A stretch of DNA of 64,000 nt from positions 248,001-312,000 of the forward strand of contig NZ_JARVSM010000006.1 in assembly GCF_030209175.1 (NCBI RefSeq). The letters run 5' to 3'. The notes beneath the pieces are model-generated. The model made no database searches, was not told the origin of the DNA, and worked only from the letters and a program-made list of their open reading frames with translations. The DNA comes from Pseudomonas sp. efr-133-TYG-5 (GTDB taxonomy: Bacteria > Pseudomonadota > Gammaproteobacteria > Pseudomonadales > Pseudomonadaceae). Shown piece by piece: positions 50,072 to 58,736 of the stretch; the first letter of the stretch is position 1; each line of letters opens with the position of its first letter. Both the position numbers and the translations under genes were made by a program.

Positions 50072-50692
50072 TCAGTCGTGGTCTTCAAGGTATTGCAGGG
50101 CCATCCGCTCCGTCGCCACCTTCACCGGCGGCAGCAGGTGCGGCGCCACCAGCATCATGATCTGGTACACCACCAGCCGCACTTCGCCCTCGCGATCGAG
50201 AATCCGCTGATAGTCCAGCGAGAACAGCAGGGTCAAGGTGATCTGCTCGACCAGTTGTCCCAGCGCCTGGGTGTCGCTGACCAGTTGCCCTGCCGCCTTC
50301 AGGCGCGCCAGCAATGACGCCAGCGTGCGCTTGAGTGCGTTGAGCAGCAGGCGGATGCCCTTGGCCAGTTTCGGCAGGCGTCCGGCGAGGTTCGACAGGT
50401 CCTGGAACAGAAACCGATACTGCGCCAGGCGCTCGACGATCAGGTGCAGGAACAGCCAGTAATCCTCCGGTGCCAGTTCGACATCGGCGGGCGGGTCGAG
50501 CAGCGGTGCCAGTTCATTCTGGAAGCGCTCGAACAGGCCGAGGATCAGCGGTTCCTTGCCGTGAAAGTGGTAGTAGAGGTTGCCCGGGCTGATCCCCATT
50601 TCATTGGCAACTTCCATGGTTGAAACGTTCGGCTCGCCCTTTTCGTTGAACAGTTGCAGGGCACATTCGAGGATCCGGTCGCGGGTTTTCAT
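50072..50692 (-). CDS. phaD: TetR-family regulator PhaD
   Basis: The 206-residue regulator has an N-terminal TetR helix-turn-helix (STMEVANEMGISPGNLYYHFHGKE, residues 24-47) and a helical ligand domain. In P. putida PhaD acts on the phaC1 and phaI promoters and responds to a fatty-acid intermediate. It is the last gene of the phaC1-phaZ-phaC2-phaD run. Confidence 0.93.
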   Translation of the reverse strand: MKTRDRILECALQLFNEKGEPNVSTMEVANEMGISPGNLYYHFHGKEPLILGLFERFQNELAPLLDPPADVELAPEDYWLFLHLIVERLAQYRFLFQDLSNLAGRLPKLAKGIRLLLNALKRTLASLLARLKAAGQLVSDTQALGQLVEQITLTLLFSLDYQRILDREGEVRLVVYQIMMLVAPHLLPPVKVATERMALQYLEDHD

Positions 50693-50727
50693 CCAGTCTT
50701 CTTAAAGGGTTGGAGTCAGGTGCAACG

Positions 50728-52410
50728 TCAGCGCACATGCACGTAGGTGCCGGGTGCCGCCTCCATCGGTGGATAGTTGGGGTTGCCGAGGGTCATCTGG
50801 GTTTCGCGCAGGGCGCCGGAGCGTTGCTGGATCCACTCCAGCCATTGCGGCCACCAGCTGCCGTCGACGCGTTTGGCATCGTAGTACCAGGCGCGTGGGT
50901 CGCTGCTCAGCTTGCCGTTCTCGACGAAGTTGGCTTTCGGGTTGCCCGGCGGGTTGAGGATGCTTTGCACGTGGCCGCTGTTGGACAGCACGAAACGCCG
51001 CTCGCCACCCAGCAGCAGGGTCGAGCGGTACACCGCATCCCACGGCGTGATGTGGTCGTTCATGCCGGCCACGCTGAAGCTGTCGACCGTGACCTTCTGC
51101 AGGTCGATCGGCGTACCGCAGACCTCCAGGCCGCCCGGGTGGGTCAGCGGGTTGTGCTTGAAGAAGTCCAGCAGATCGCCGTGCAGCGCGGCGGGCAGGC
51201 GCGTGCTGTCGTTGTTCCAGTAGAGGATGTCGAACGCCGGCGGCTCCTTGCCCAGCAGGTAATTGTTGACGAAATAGCTCCAGATCAGATCGTTGGGCCG
51301 CATCCAGGCGAAGACCTTGGCCATGTCGCGCCCGTCGAGCACCCCCTTCTGGTAGGAGCGGCGCTTGGCCGCCTCGATGGTCTGCTCATCGGCGAACAGC
51401 GTGGCCGGGGTATCCATCTGGCTGTCGAGCAGGCTGACCAGGTAGGTGGCGCTGGAGACCCGGCGCAATTGCCGCTTGGCCTGCAAATGGCCCTGCAGCG
51501 CGGCGATGGTCAGGCCGCCGGCGCAGGCGCCCATCAGGTTCACTTCGCGCGCGCCGGTGATCGCCCGGCAGATGTTCAGCGCCTCTTCCACGGCTTCGAC
51601 GTAGGTCGACAGGCCCCATTCGCGATGGCGCACATCCGGGTTGCGCCAGCTGATCATGAACGTCTGCAGGCCGTTCTTGAGGGCGAACTGGACGAAGCTG
51701 TTGCTCGGGCTGAGGTCGAAAATGTAGTACTTGTTGATTTGCGGCGGCACCACCAGCAGCGGCTTGGCGTACTGCTTTTCGCTCATCGGCTTGTACTGGA
51801 TCAGTTCGAGCATGTCGTTGCGGAACACCACCGAGCCGCTGGTAGTGGCGACGGTCTTGCCGACTTCGAACGCCTGCCTGGTCACCTGGCGTGGCAGGCC
51901 ATCGTTGTGCAGCAGATCATCGACCAGATGACTCAGCCCGCGGACCAGGCTGTGCCCGCCGGAGTTGAACAGCTCCTTGACTGCCAGCGGGTTGAGCAGG
52001 GTGTTGGACGGTGCCACGGCGTCGTTGAGCAAGGTGAAGGCGAAGTGCGCGCGGGCGCGGTCGTCCTCGCTCATGTTGCTGTCGTCGATCCAGCTTTTGA
52101 CCTGTTTCTGCCAGCTCAGGTAGGCCTGCAGGCTGCGCCGGTAAAACGGATTGAGGCTCCAGGCCGGGTCGGCGAAGCGGCTGTCCTGGGGATTGGTCGG
52201 GTGCAGGGTTTCGCCGAGCAGCACCCGCCCGAGCTGGCCACCGAGCTTCAAGGCATGCCGGGCACTGTGGATCGGGTTGCGCAGGCCATGGGCTGCCACG
52301 CTGCGCAGGGTCGAGATCAGGTCACGGCCACGCAGGCCGGTCATTGCACTCTGTGCATTGATGAACACGGCGGGACTGGGCACTACGCCCGTCGCAGGTT
52401 TGTCGCGCAT
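50728..52410 (-). CDS. phaC2: Class II PHA synthase 2
   Basis: The 560-residue enzyme polymerises (R)-3-hydroxyacyl-CoA of medium chain length. The lipase-like box GACAGG contains the catalytic Cys296; the acid and histidine follow in the C-terminal third (NDHITPWD, SNSGHVQSI). It is closely related to PhaC1 along its length. AAGGAG lies just before the ATG. Confidence 0.96.
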   Translation of the reverse strand: MRDKPATGVVPSPAVFINAQSAMTGLRGRDLISTLRSVAAHGLRNPIHSARHALKLGGQLGRVLLGETLHPTNPQDSRFADPAWSLNPFYRRSLQAYLSWQKQVKSWIDDSNMSEDDRARAHFAFTLLNDAVAPSNTLLNPLAVKELFNSGGHSLVRGLSHLVDDLLHNDGLPRQVTRQAFEVGKTVATTSGSVVFRNDMLELIQYKPMSEKQYAKPLLVVPPQINKYYIFDLSPSNSFVQFALKNGLQTFMISWRNPDVRHREWGLSTYVEAVEEALNICRAITGAREVNLMGACAGGLTIAALQGHLQAKRQLRRVSSATYLVSLLDSQMDTPATLFADEQTIEAAKRRSYQKGVLDGRDMAKVFAWMRPNDLIWSYFVNNYLLGKEPPAFDILYWNNDSTRLPAALHGDLLDFFKHNPLTHPGGLEVCGTPIDLQKVTVDSFSVAGMNDHITPWDAVYRSTLLLGGERRFVLSNSGHVQSILNPPGNPKANFVENGKLSSDPRAWYYDAKRVDGSWWPQWLEWIQQRSGALRETQMTLGNPNYPPMEAAPGTYVHVR

Positions 52411-52524
52411 GACTCAACACTCCTTCGTCTTCAGGCCAAAAACAAACACACCGAACCAGAACACCATAGACGCTGTTGCCGGTTGTTGCGCGGCGCAGCG
52501 TCCTGCTGCGCGACACTGGGCCGG

Positions 52525-53379
52525 TTATCCGCCCAGTGGTGTCGGATGCGGGTGCATCACCGCTCGCAGACGTTCCTCCTCGAGGAATTTCATGATGATC
52601 GGCGCGACCGCCTCGGCCCGGGTAATCAGGAACAGGTGCCCGTCGTCGATGATGTGCAGCTGCGCGTTGGGAATCCGCCAGGCGAGCATGCGCATGTTGA
52701 TCAGCGGGATCAGCGGATCGTCGTCGCCGGCCAGTACCAGGGTCGGCTGGTGGATCTTGTGCAGCCAGTGAATGCTGGTCCAGCCCAGGCCGGCGAACAG
52801 CTGCCAGTAGTACCCCAGCTTGCCCGCCGAACGCACCTTGGCCGCATGGCTGGCGGCCAGGGTCGGGTCGCGGCGAAACGAGCCGCCGTAGATCATCGGG
52901 GCGATGCGAATGACGTGGGACGGCTGGATGTAGCGCCGCGGGCTGGCCATCATCCACAGCACCTTTGGCTTGCCCGGCAGCATCACCGCGCCCGCCGCCG
53001 TGGCGGCCAGCACCAGTTTCTTGCAGCGCTCGGGGTAGTCGTAGGCGAACTGCTGCGCCAGTGCGCCGCCCCAGGACACACCGATCACGTTGACCTGACC
53101 GTAGTCGAGGTAATCGAGCATGCGCGCGGTGAGCTTGGCCAGGCCGGGGAAGCGATAGGGCCGGCTCGGCGTCGAGGAACCGCCGACACCTGGCACGTCG
53201 AAGGCGATCACTTCCAGATCCGGGTCCAGCGCCGCGACAAACGGAAACACCAGCTCCAGGTTGGCGCCGATGCCGTTGAAGATCAGCAAGGGCGTCAAAT
53301 GAGGCTTGCCGGGGCGGACCGCCGTGCGGAGGGTCTGCCCATCCAGCTCGACGGTACGGAATATGAACGGTTGCGGCAT
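52525..53379 (-). CDS. phaZ: PHA depolymerase
   Basis: The 284-residue alpha/beta hydrolase degrades intracellular medium-chain-length PHA. GVSWGG has the nucleophile Ser102; GDDDPLI and DDGHLFLITR supply the acid and histidine. It sits between the two synthase genes, the normal order in this genus. Confidence 0.95.
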   Translation of the reverse strand: MPQPFIFRTVELDGQTLRTAVRPGKPHLTPLLIFNGIGANLELVFPFVAALDPDLEVIAFDVPGVGGSSTPSRPYRFPGLAKLTARMLDYLDYGQVNVIGVSWGGALAQQFAYDYPERCKKLVLAATAAGAVMLPGKPKVLWMMASPRRYIQPSHVIRIAPMIYGGSFRRDPTLAASHAAKVRSAGKLGYYWQLFAGLGWTSIHWLHKIHQPTLVLAGDDDPLIPLINMRMLAWRIPNAQLHIIDDGHLFLITRAEAVAPIIMKFLEEERLRAVMHPHPTPLGG

Positions 53380-53401
53380 GCTTCAGGCCCTTCGGGTTGT
53401 A

Positions 53402-53473
53402 GTGGAGCAGCGACAAGCCGCGAGCTGCGCGCAGAGACTGCTGTGCTTGCGGTTTGTCGCTCGTGGCTTGCCG
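53402..53473. repeat. Inverted, imperfect CAAGCCGCGAGCTGC tract between phaZ and phaC1
   Basis: CGACAAGCCGCGAGCTGCGC is followed by GCGGTTTGTCGCTCGTGGC, giving a loose hairpin. It resembles the AAGCTGCAAG-type tracts elsewhere in the window. Confidence 0.4.
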
Positions 53474-55153
53474 CTATCTTTCATGTACATAGGTGCCCGG
53501 CGATGCCTCGCCCGCCGGATACGCCTTGTTGCCGAGTTTCGTCGGCGCCTTTTTCAGTTCGCCGGAGCGTGCCGCCTGCCAGGCCTGCCAGTGCAGCCAC
53601 CAGGAGTCGGCGTGCTTGGTCGAGTTCTCCTGCCAGTCCTCTGCGTTGGCGGTCATTTCGGTGCTGGTCATGTAGCGCGATTTCGGATTGCCCGGCGGGT
53701 TCAGGATGCTTTGGATATGGCCGCTGCTCGACAGCACGAATTCGACGTTGCCGCCGAACAGCTGCGCCGACTTGTAGCAGGACTTCCACGGTGTGATGTG
53801 GTCGTTGGTCCCGGCCAGCGAGAAGATGTCGGCCTGAACCTGCTTGAGATCGATCGGCGTGCCGCACACTTCCAGTGCATTGGGGCGGATCAGCGGATTG
53901 TTTTTGAACATCTCGATCAGGTCGCCGTGGAATGCGGCCGGCAAGCGCGTGGTGTCGTTGTTCCAGAACAGGATGTCGAACACCGGCGGCTCGTTGCCGA
54001 GCAGGTAGTTGTTGACCCAGTAGTTCCAGATCAGGTCGTTCGGGCGCATCCACGCGAACACCTTGGCCATGTCCTTGCCTTCGAGCACGCCGGCCTGGTA
54101 CGAGTGGCGCTTGGCGGTCTCCAGGGTCTGTTCGTCGACGAACAGGGCAACATCGCTGTCGAGAGTGGTATCGAGCACGCTGACCAGCAGGGTCAGGGCA
54201 TTCACCTTGTTCTCGCCGATCGCCGCGTAATGGCCGAGCAGGGCGGTGCAGGTGATGCCGCCGGAGCAGGCGCCGAGCATGTTGATGTCCTTGCTGCCGG
54301 TGATCGCGGTGACCACGTCGACCGCTTCCTTCAGCGCCTCGATGTAGGTCGACAGGCCCCACTCGCGCTGCTCCTTGGTCGGGTTGCGCCAGCTGACGAT
54401 GAAGGTCTGCACGTTGTTGCGCAGGCAGAAGCGCGCCAGGCTCTTGTCCGGGCTCAGGTCGAATACATAGAACTTGTTGATCTGCGGCGGCACCACCAGC
54501 AGCGGGCGCTCGTGGACTTGCTCGGTGATCGGCTTGTACTGGATCAGCTCCAGCACGTCGTTGCGAAACACCACCGCGCCTTCGGTCACGCCGAGGCTCT
54601 TGCCGACCTCGAACGCGCCCATGTTGACCTGGCTCGGCATGCCGCCGTTGTGCACCAGATCCTTGGCCAGGTGCGAGAGGCCGTCGAGCAGGCTCTTGCC
54701 GCCCGTCTCGAAGAAACGCTTGACCGCCGCCGGGTTGGCCGCCGTGTTGGTCGGGGCCATGGCTTCGGTCATCAGGTTGATCACGAAATGCCCGCGGGCG
54801 ATGTCCTTGGGCGAGAGGCTGCTGTCGTCGATCCAGGCATGCAGTTCCTTGCGCCAGGCCAGATAGGTTTGCAGGTAACGTTTGTAGAGCGGGTTCTGGC
54901 TCCACGCCGGATCAACGAAACGACGGTCATCGCCAGCCGGTTGCAGCTGCGATTTGCCGAACAGCACGTTCTTCAGTTCGAGGCCGAAGTGGGTGACGTG
55001 CTTGACGCTATGGATGGGTTGTTTGATGGCCTGGGTCAGCACCATACGAGCAGAGGCCAGCAGATCCTTTCCGCGTAGCCCAACGACGGGATTAAGCCCC
55101 AGGGTGTTTTCCGAGGCTTGGTACTTCAGGTCATCGTTATTCTTGTTACTCAT
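53474..55153 (-). CDS. phaC1: Class II PHA synthase 1
   Basis: The 559-residue synthase has the box GACSGG with catalytic Cys296 and the later motifs NDHITPWK and SSSGHIQSI. It is the main medium-chain-length PHA synthase. GGAG precedes the ATG, and codons 3-5 contain AACAAGAA, a possible Hfq/Crc site. A -24/-12 promoter lies about 130 bases upstream. Confidence 0.97.
   Translation of the reverse strand: MSNKNNDDLKYQASENTLGLNPVVGLRGKDLLASARMVLTQAIKQPIHSVKHVTHFGLELKNVLFGKSQLQPAGDDRRFVDPAWSQNPLYKRYLQTYLAWRKELHAWIDDSSLSPKDIARGHFVINLMTEAMAPTNTAANPAAVKRFFETGGKSLLDGLSHLAKDLVHNGGMPSQVNMGAFEVGKSLGVTEGAVVFRNDVLELIQYKPITEQVHERPLLVVPPQINKFYVFDLSPDKSLARFCLRNNVQTFIVSWRNPTKEQREWGLSTYIEALKEAVDVVTAITGSKDINMLGACSGGITCTALLGHYAAIGENKVNALTLLVSVLDTTLDSDVALFVDEQTLETAKRHSYQAGVLEGKDMAKVFAWMRPNDLIWNYWVNNYLLGNEPPVFDILFWNNDTTRLPAAFHGDLIEMFKNNPLIRPNALEVCGTPIDLKQVQADIFSLAGTNDHITPWKSCYKSAQLFGGNVEFVLSSSGHIQSILNPPGNPKSRYMTSTEMTANAEDWQENSTKHADSWWLHWQAWQAARSGELKKAPTKLGNKAYPAGEASPGTYVHER
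55140..55147 (-). promoter_or_regulatory. Possible Hfq/Crc (CA) motif at the phaC1 start
   Basis: On the minus strand AACAAGAA fits AAnAAnAA and begins six bases into the coding sequence. Crc control of phaC1 translation has been reported in P. putida. Confidence 0.55.
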
Positions 55154-55278
55154 CTACGACGCTCCATTGTCCTGAGACGAGTACCCGGTTTGGTGCTGTG
55201 CAGTTCCACAGCCAATGCCAGGTACTACTGCTCGGGTGACCGTTGATTCTGCATAGCTGCTTTACAGTCGTAGAGCAC

Positions 55279-55294
55279 TGCAGGGAACTTGCCA
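55279..55294 (-). promoter_or_regulatory. Predicted sigma-54 (-24/-12) promoter of phaC1
   Basis: On the minus strand TGGCAAGTTCCCTGCA matches the RpoN consensus at all but two defined positions, with GG and GC separated by exactly ten bases. Transcription would begin near 55269, leaving a leader of about 115 bases. RpoN control of phaC1 has been proposed for P. aeruginosa. Confidence 0.6.
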
Positions 55295-55411
55295 GCTCCA
55301 TTGGTTACCCGAGTTTAATTTTTTTCGCAAGCAGGCCGATCCTCGGCCACACCGCGGAGCATTCAAACAGATGAATTTAGAAAATGCCCTCTAAAGAGCG
55401 CGAGGCTCGGG

Positions 55412-55783
55412 CTAGAGCATCAGCTTGACGATGGACTGATCCGGATCGCGGGTTTTGCCGGCGGCTTTGAGCTCGGCGAGATAATCGGCCCAGAGTGCGT
55501 CATGACGTCGCCCCAGCTCGTAGAGATATTCCCAGGTGAACAGCCCGCTGTCGTGGCCGTCGTCGAAGGTCAATTTCAGTGCGTACTGACCGGCCGGTTC
55601 CAGCTTGCTCAGGCCGACATTCAGTTTGCCGAATTGCAGGATCGGTTTGCCGTGGCCCTGGACCTCGGCGGAGGGGGAGTGCACGCGGAGGAATTCCGCA
55701 GGCAGGGTGTATTCCTCGCCGGACGCGTATTTGAGTGTCAGGGTCTTCGAGGCTTTGTGCAGTTTGATGTCGGTGGGAATCAT
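55412..55783 (-). CDS. DUF971 domain protein
   Basis: The 123-residue protein consists of a single DUF971 domain (also the N-terminal domain of gamma-butyrobetaine hydroxylase): LKYASGEEYTLPAEFLRVHSPSAE and YALKLTFDDGHDSGLFTWEYL. In plant and bacterial relatives it is linked to iron-sulphur or metal handling. It follows hslU on the same strand. Confidence 0.85.
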   Translation of the reverse strand: MIPTDIKLHKASKTLTLKYASGEEYTLPAEFLRVHSPSAEVQGHGKPILQFGKLNVGLSKLEPAGQYALKLTFDDGHDSGLFTWEYLYELGRRHDALWADYLAELKAAGKTRDPDQSIVKLML

Positions 55784-55794
55784 AGGAAAAGCCT

Positions 55795-55858
55795 TCAGCT
55801 GCGAGCTACAAGCGGCAAGCTTAACTCAGCTTGCCGCTCGCAGCTTGCAGCTTGCCGC
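55795..55858. repeat. AAGCTGCAAG-type intergenic repeat between hslU and the DUF971 gene
   Basis: CTTCAGCTGCGAGCTACAAG and CTTGCCGCTCGCAGCTTGCA form an inverted, partly repeated tract. Confidence 0.55.
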
Positions 55859-55859
55859 A

Positions 55860-57197
55860 CTACAGAATGTAGCGGGACAGGTCTTCGTTCTGCGCCAGTT
55901 CGCCGAGGTGGCTGTTGACGTAGGCGGCGTCGATCAGGATCGCCTTGTCGTCATGGGCGCTGGCGAGGTCGCCGGCACTGAATGACACCTCTTCCAGCAG
56001 GCGCTCGAGCAGCGTGTGCAGGCGACGGGCACCGATGTTCTCGGTTTTCTCGTTGACCTGCCAGGCGATCTCCGCCAGGCGCTTGATGCCTTCGGGCTGG
56101 AACTGGATGTTCAAGCCTTCGGTTTTCAGCAGCGCGCAGTATTGCTCGGTCAGCGAGGCGTGCGGCTCGCTGAGGATGCGCTCGAAGTCTTCCGGGCTCA
56201 GCGCCTTGAGCTCGACGCGGATCGGCAGACGACCCTGCAGCTCAGGGACCAGATCGCTCGGCTTGCTCAGGTGGAATGCACCGGAGGCGATGAACAGGAT
56301 GTGGTCGGTCTTGACCATGCCCAGCTTGGTGTTGACCGTGCAGCCCTCGATCAGCGGCAACAGGTCGCGCTGCACACCCTCGCGGGAGACATCGGCGCCG
56401 CCGACATTGCCGCGCTTGGCGACCTTGTCGATTTCGTCGATGAACACGATGCCATGCTGCTCGACGGCTTCCAGGGCCTTGGCCTTCAATTCTTCTTCGT
56501 TGACCAGGCGCCCGGCTTCTTCATCGCGCACCAGTTTCAGCGCTTCCTTGACCTTGAGCTTGCGCGCCTTCTTCTTGCCCTTGCCCATGTTGGCGAACAG
56601 GCTCTGCAGCTGGTTGGTCATCTCTTCCATGCCGGGCGGCGTGGCAATCTCGATGCCGGCCATTTCGGCCACTTCGATCTCGATTTCCTTGTCGTCCAGC
56701 TGGCCTTCGCGCAGGCGCTTGCGGAACAGCTGGCGCGTGTTGGAATCCTGGCTCGGCGCCTCTTCATTGCTGAAGCCCATGCGCGCCGGTGGCAGCAGGG
56801 CGTCGAGGATACGGTCCTCGGCGGCGTCTTCGGCGCGGTGACGCACGCGGGTCATTTCCTGCTCGCGGAGCATCTTGATCGCGGCGTCGGCCAGGTCACG
56901 GATGATCGACTCGACGTCACGGCCGACGTAGCCGACTTCGGTGAACTTGGTCGCTTCGACCTTGATGAACGGGGCGTTGGCCAGTTTCGCCAGGCGACGG
57001 GCGATCTCGGTCTTGCCGACGCCGGTCGGACCGATCATCAGGATGTTCTTCGGGGTCACTTCAACGCGCAGCTCTTCAGGCAGCTGCATGCGGCGCCAGC
57101 GGTTGCGCAGGGCAATTGCGACGGCGCGCTTGGCATCGTCCTGGCCGATGATATGGCGGTTGAGTTCGTGGACGATTTCGCGGGGAGTCATGGACAT
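55860..57197 (-). CDS. hslU: ATP-dependent protease ATPase subunit HslU
   Basis: The 445-residue AAA+ unfoldase feeds substrates to HslV. Walker A GPTGVGKT is at 56-63, Walker B is GIVFIDEID, and the C-terminal tail ends in NEDLSRYIL, which inserts into HslV. It lies 55 bases after hslV. Confidence 0.97.
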   Translation of the reverse strand: MSMTPREIVHELNRHIIGQDDAKRAVAIALRNRWRRMQLPEELRVEVTPKNILMIGPTGVGKTEIARRLAKLANAPFIKVEATKFTEVGYVGRDVESIIRDLADAAIKMLREQEMTRVRHRAEDAAEDRILDALLPPARMGFSNEEAPSQDSNTRQLFRKRLREGQLDDKEIEIEVAEMAGIEIATPPGMEEMTNQLQSLFANMGKGKKKARKLKVKEALKLVRDEEAGRLVNEEELKAKALEAVEQHGIVFIDEIDKVAKRGNVGGADVSREGVQRDLLPLIEGCTVNTKLGMVKTDHILFIASGAFHLSKPSDLVPELQGRLPIRVELKALSPEDFERILSEPHASLTEQYCALLKTEGLNIQFQPEGIKRLAEIAWQVNEKTENIGARRLHTLLERLLEEVSFSAGDLASAHDDKAILIDAAYVNSHLGELAQNEDLSRYIL

Positions 57198-57252
57198 AAT
57201 AATTGACGGTCCTCAAGCAGAAACAAGCCGTGGCACTTAGGCCGCGTCAGGC

Positions 57253-57783
57253 TTATTCAGCGAGATCCTGCTCCTCAATGGTCTGGGTGTGGTTGGTGAA
57301 TACACAGATATCGCCGGCGATGCCGAGAGCGGTCTCGACGATTTCACGGGCCGACAGGTCGGTCTTTTTCAGCAGCGCGCTGGCAGCGGCCTGCGCGTAG
57401 GCGCCGCCGGAACCCATGGCGATCAGGCCGTCTTCGGGTTCGACCACGTCACCGTTGCCGGTGATGATCAGCGAGGCGTCCTTGTTGGCGACCGCGAGCA
57501 TGGCTTCGAGGCGGCTCAGGGAACGGTCGGTGCGCCACTCTTTGGCGAGTTCGACGGCGGCACGGATCAAGTGGCCCTGGTGTTTTTCCAGCTGGCCTTC
57601 GAAACGTTCGAACAGGGTAAAGGCATCAGCGGTGGCACCGGCAAAACCGGCGATGACCTGGCCGTGGTACAGGCGACGCACTTTCTTCGCGTTGCCTTTC
57701 ATCACGGTGTTGCCGAGGGAAACCTGGCCGTCGCCGCCCATGACGACTTTGCCGTGGCGGCGGACTGAAACGATGGTGGTCAA
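57253..57783 (-). CDS. hslV: ATP-dependent protease peptidase subunit HslV
   Basis: This 176-residue N-terminal-threonine peptidase should start at a TTG (57783), giving Met-Thr-Thr-Ile-Val; removal of Met exposes the catalytic threonine. The reading frame stays open upstream to an ATG at 57831, but that start would bury the threonine behind 16 extra residues. GGAG lies nine bases before the TTG. Conserved GKVVMGGDGQVSLGNTVMK follows. Confidence 0.93.
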   Translation of the reverse strand: MTTIVSVRRHGKVVMGGDGQVSLGNTVMKGNAKKVRRLYHGQVIAGFAGATADAFTLFERFEGQLEKHQGHLIRAAVELAKEWRTDRSLSRLEAMLAVANKDASLIITGNGDVVEPEDGLIAMGSGGAYAQAAASALLKKTDLSAREIVETALGIAGDICVFTNHTQTIEEQDLAE

Positions 57784-57925
57784 GGGGAGAGTCTCCACGC
57801 TGCGGGGCGAAAATGCCTTCTGCCCATTCATATGGGGGTGGTGGAGAGGATTTCAACCGGGGAGGGCGCAGGGGGACGAACGGCAGAGGGCAGACCAGAA
57901 TTATGTTGGGCTGGTCATGACGCCT

Positions 57926-57988
57926 TCGCGAGCAGGCTCGCTCCCACAGGGACTGCGTGATTCCTGTGGGAGCGAGCCTGCTCGCGAA
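57926..57988. repeat. REP doublet (REPIN), AGCCTGCT type
   Basis: TTCGCGAGCAGGCTCGCTCC and GTGGGAGCGAGCCTGCTCGC form a compact inverted pair between hslV and the SPOR gene. Confidence 0.9.
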
Positions 57989-58018
57989 TGAACGATGACG
58001 CGGATGCCACTGACGGAA

Positions 58019-58735
58019 TCAGCGGCTCTGGCGTTGTTGTAACAGCAGATTGCTGAAACCGCTGCCGGCCAGTTGTTTCTGGGCGGTGGTCAGCTGTTCA
58101 CGGTTGCTGAACGGGCCGACCAGCACGCGGTACCAGGTCTCATCCTTGACCGTACCCGACTCCACCGAAACGGCCTGGCCGAGCAGAATGATCTGCGCCC
58201 GAACCTTGTCGGCATCGGCCTCCTTGCGGAACGAACCGGCCTGCAGGAAGAACTTGGTCACCGGCGCGGCCTTGCTCACCGGTGGCGCGGGCGGCGGGGT
58301 GATCCCGGCCAGGGCCGCCTGGGCGCGCGCGGTGTCGATCTTCGCCGCTTCCGCCGGGGTCACTGGCGTGGTCGGGATGTTCGGCACCTGCGGCGTCGGC
58401 AGGGTCTTCTCCGGCACGGCATCCGGCGGCACGATCACCTCCGACTCCGGCAGCAGGGTGTAGAAGTCGTACTTCGGCTTCACCGGTTGCGTCGGGCTCG
58501 GCGGGGTCTTGTTGGCCTCGGCGATCTTCGACGCTTTCTGCTGCTGCGCCTGCTCGACCTTCTCGCGCTTGACCGTGTCGCTGCCCTTGCCGGGTTCCAG
58601 TTTCATCAGGAACACGATGAATGCACCGACCGTCAGGCCGATGGCCATCCACAACCAACCCGGGATCGGTTGCTTTGCAGGAGCTTGGTAACGGCTGGCG
58701 CCACGCTTGGGTGCAGGTTTTTTCTTGGCAGCCAA
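58019..58735 (-). CDS. SPOR domain protein, FtsN-like
   Basis: The 238-residue protein has a basic cytoplasmic N-terminus, one helix (about 25-45), a Lys/Pro/Ala-rich periplasmic linker and a C-terminal SPOR domain (FFLQAGSFRKEADADKVRAQ to the end) that binds denuded peptidoglycan at the septum. It begins one base after the argS stop. It may be the local FtsN. Confidence 0.9.
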   Translation of the reverse strand: MAAKKKPAPKRGASRYQAPAKQPIPGWLWMAIGLTVGAFIVFLMKLEPGKGSDTVKREKVEQAQQQKASKIAEANKTPPSPTQPVKPKYDFYTLLPESEVIVPPDAVPEKTLPTPQVPNIPTTPVTPAEAAKIDTARAQAALAGITPPPAPPVSKAAPVTKFFLQAGSFRKEADADKVRAQIILLGQAVSVESGTVKDETWYRVLVGPFSNREQLTTAQKQLAGSGFSNLLLQQRQSR

Positions 58736-58736
58736 C

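Noticed and set aside
50728..55153. phaC1 and phaC2 considered as an assembly duplication
   Set aside because: The proteins differ throughout and are separated by phaZ, which is the normal arrangement in this genus.
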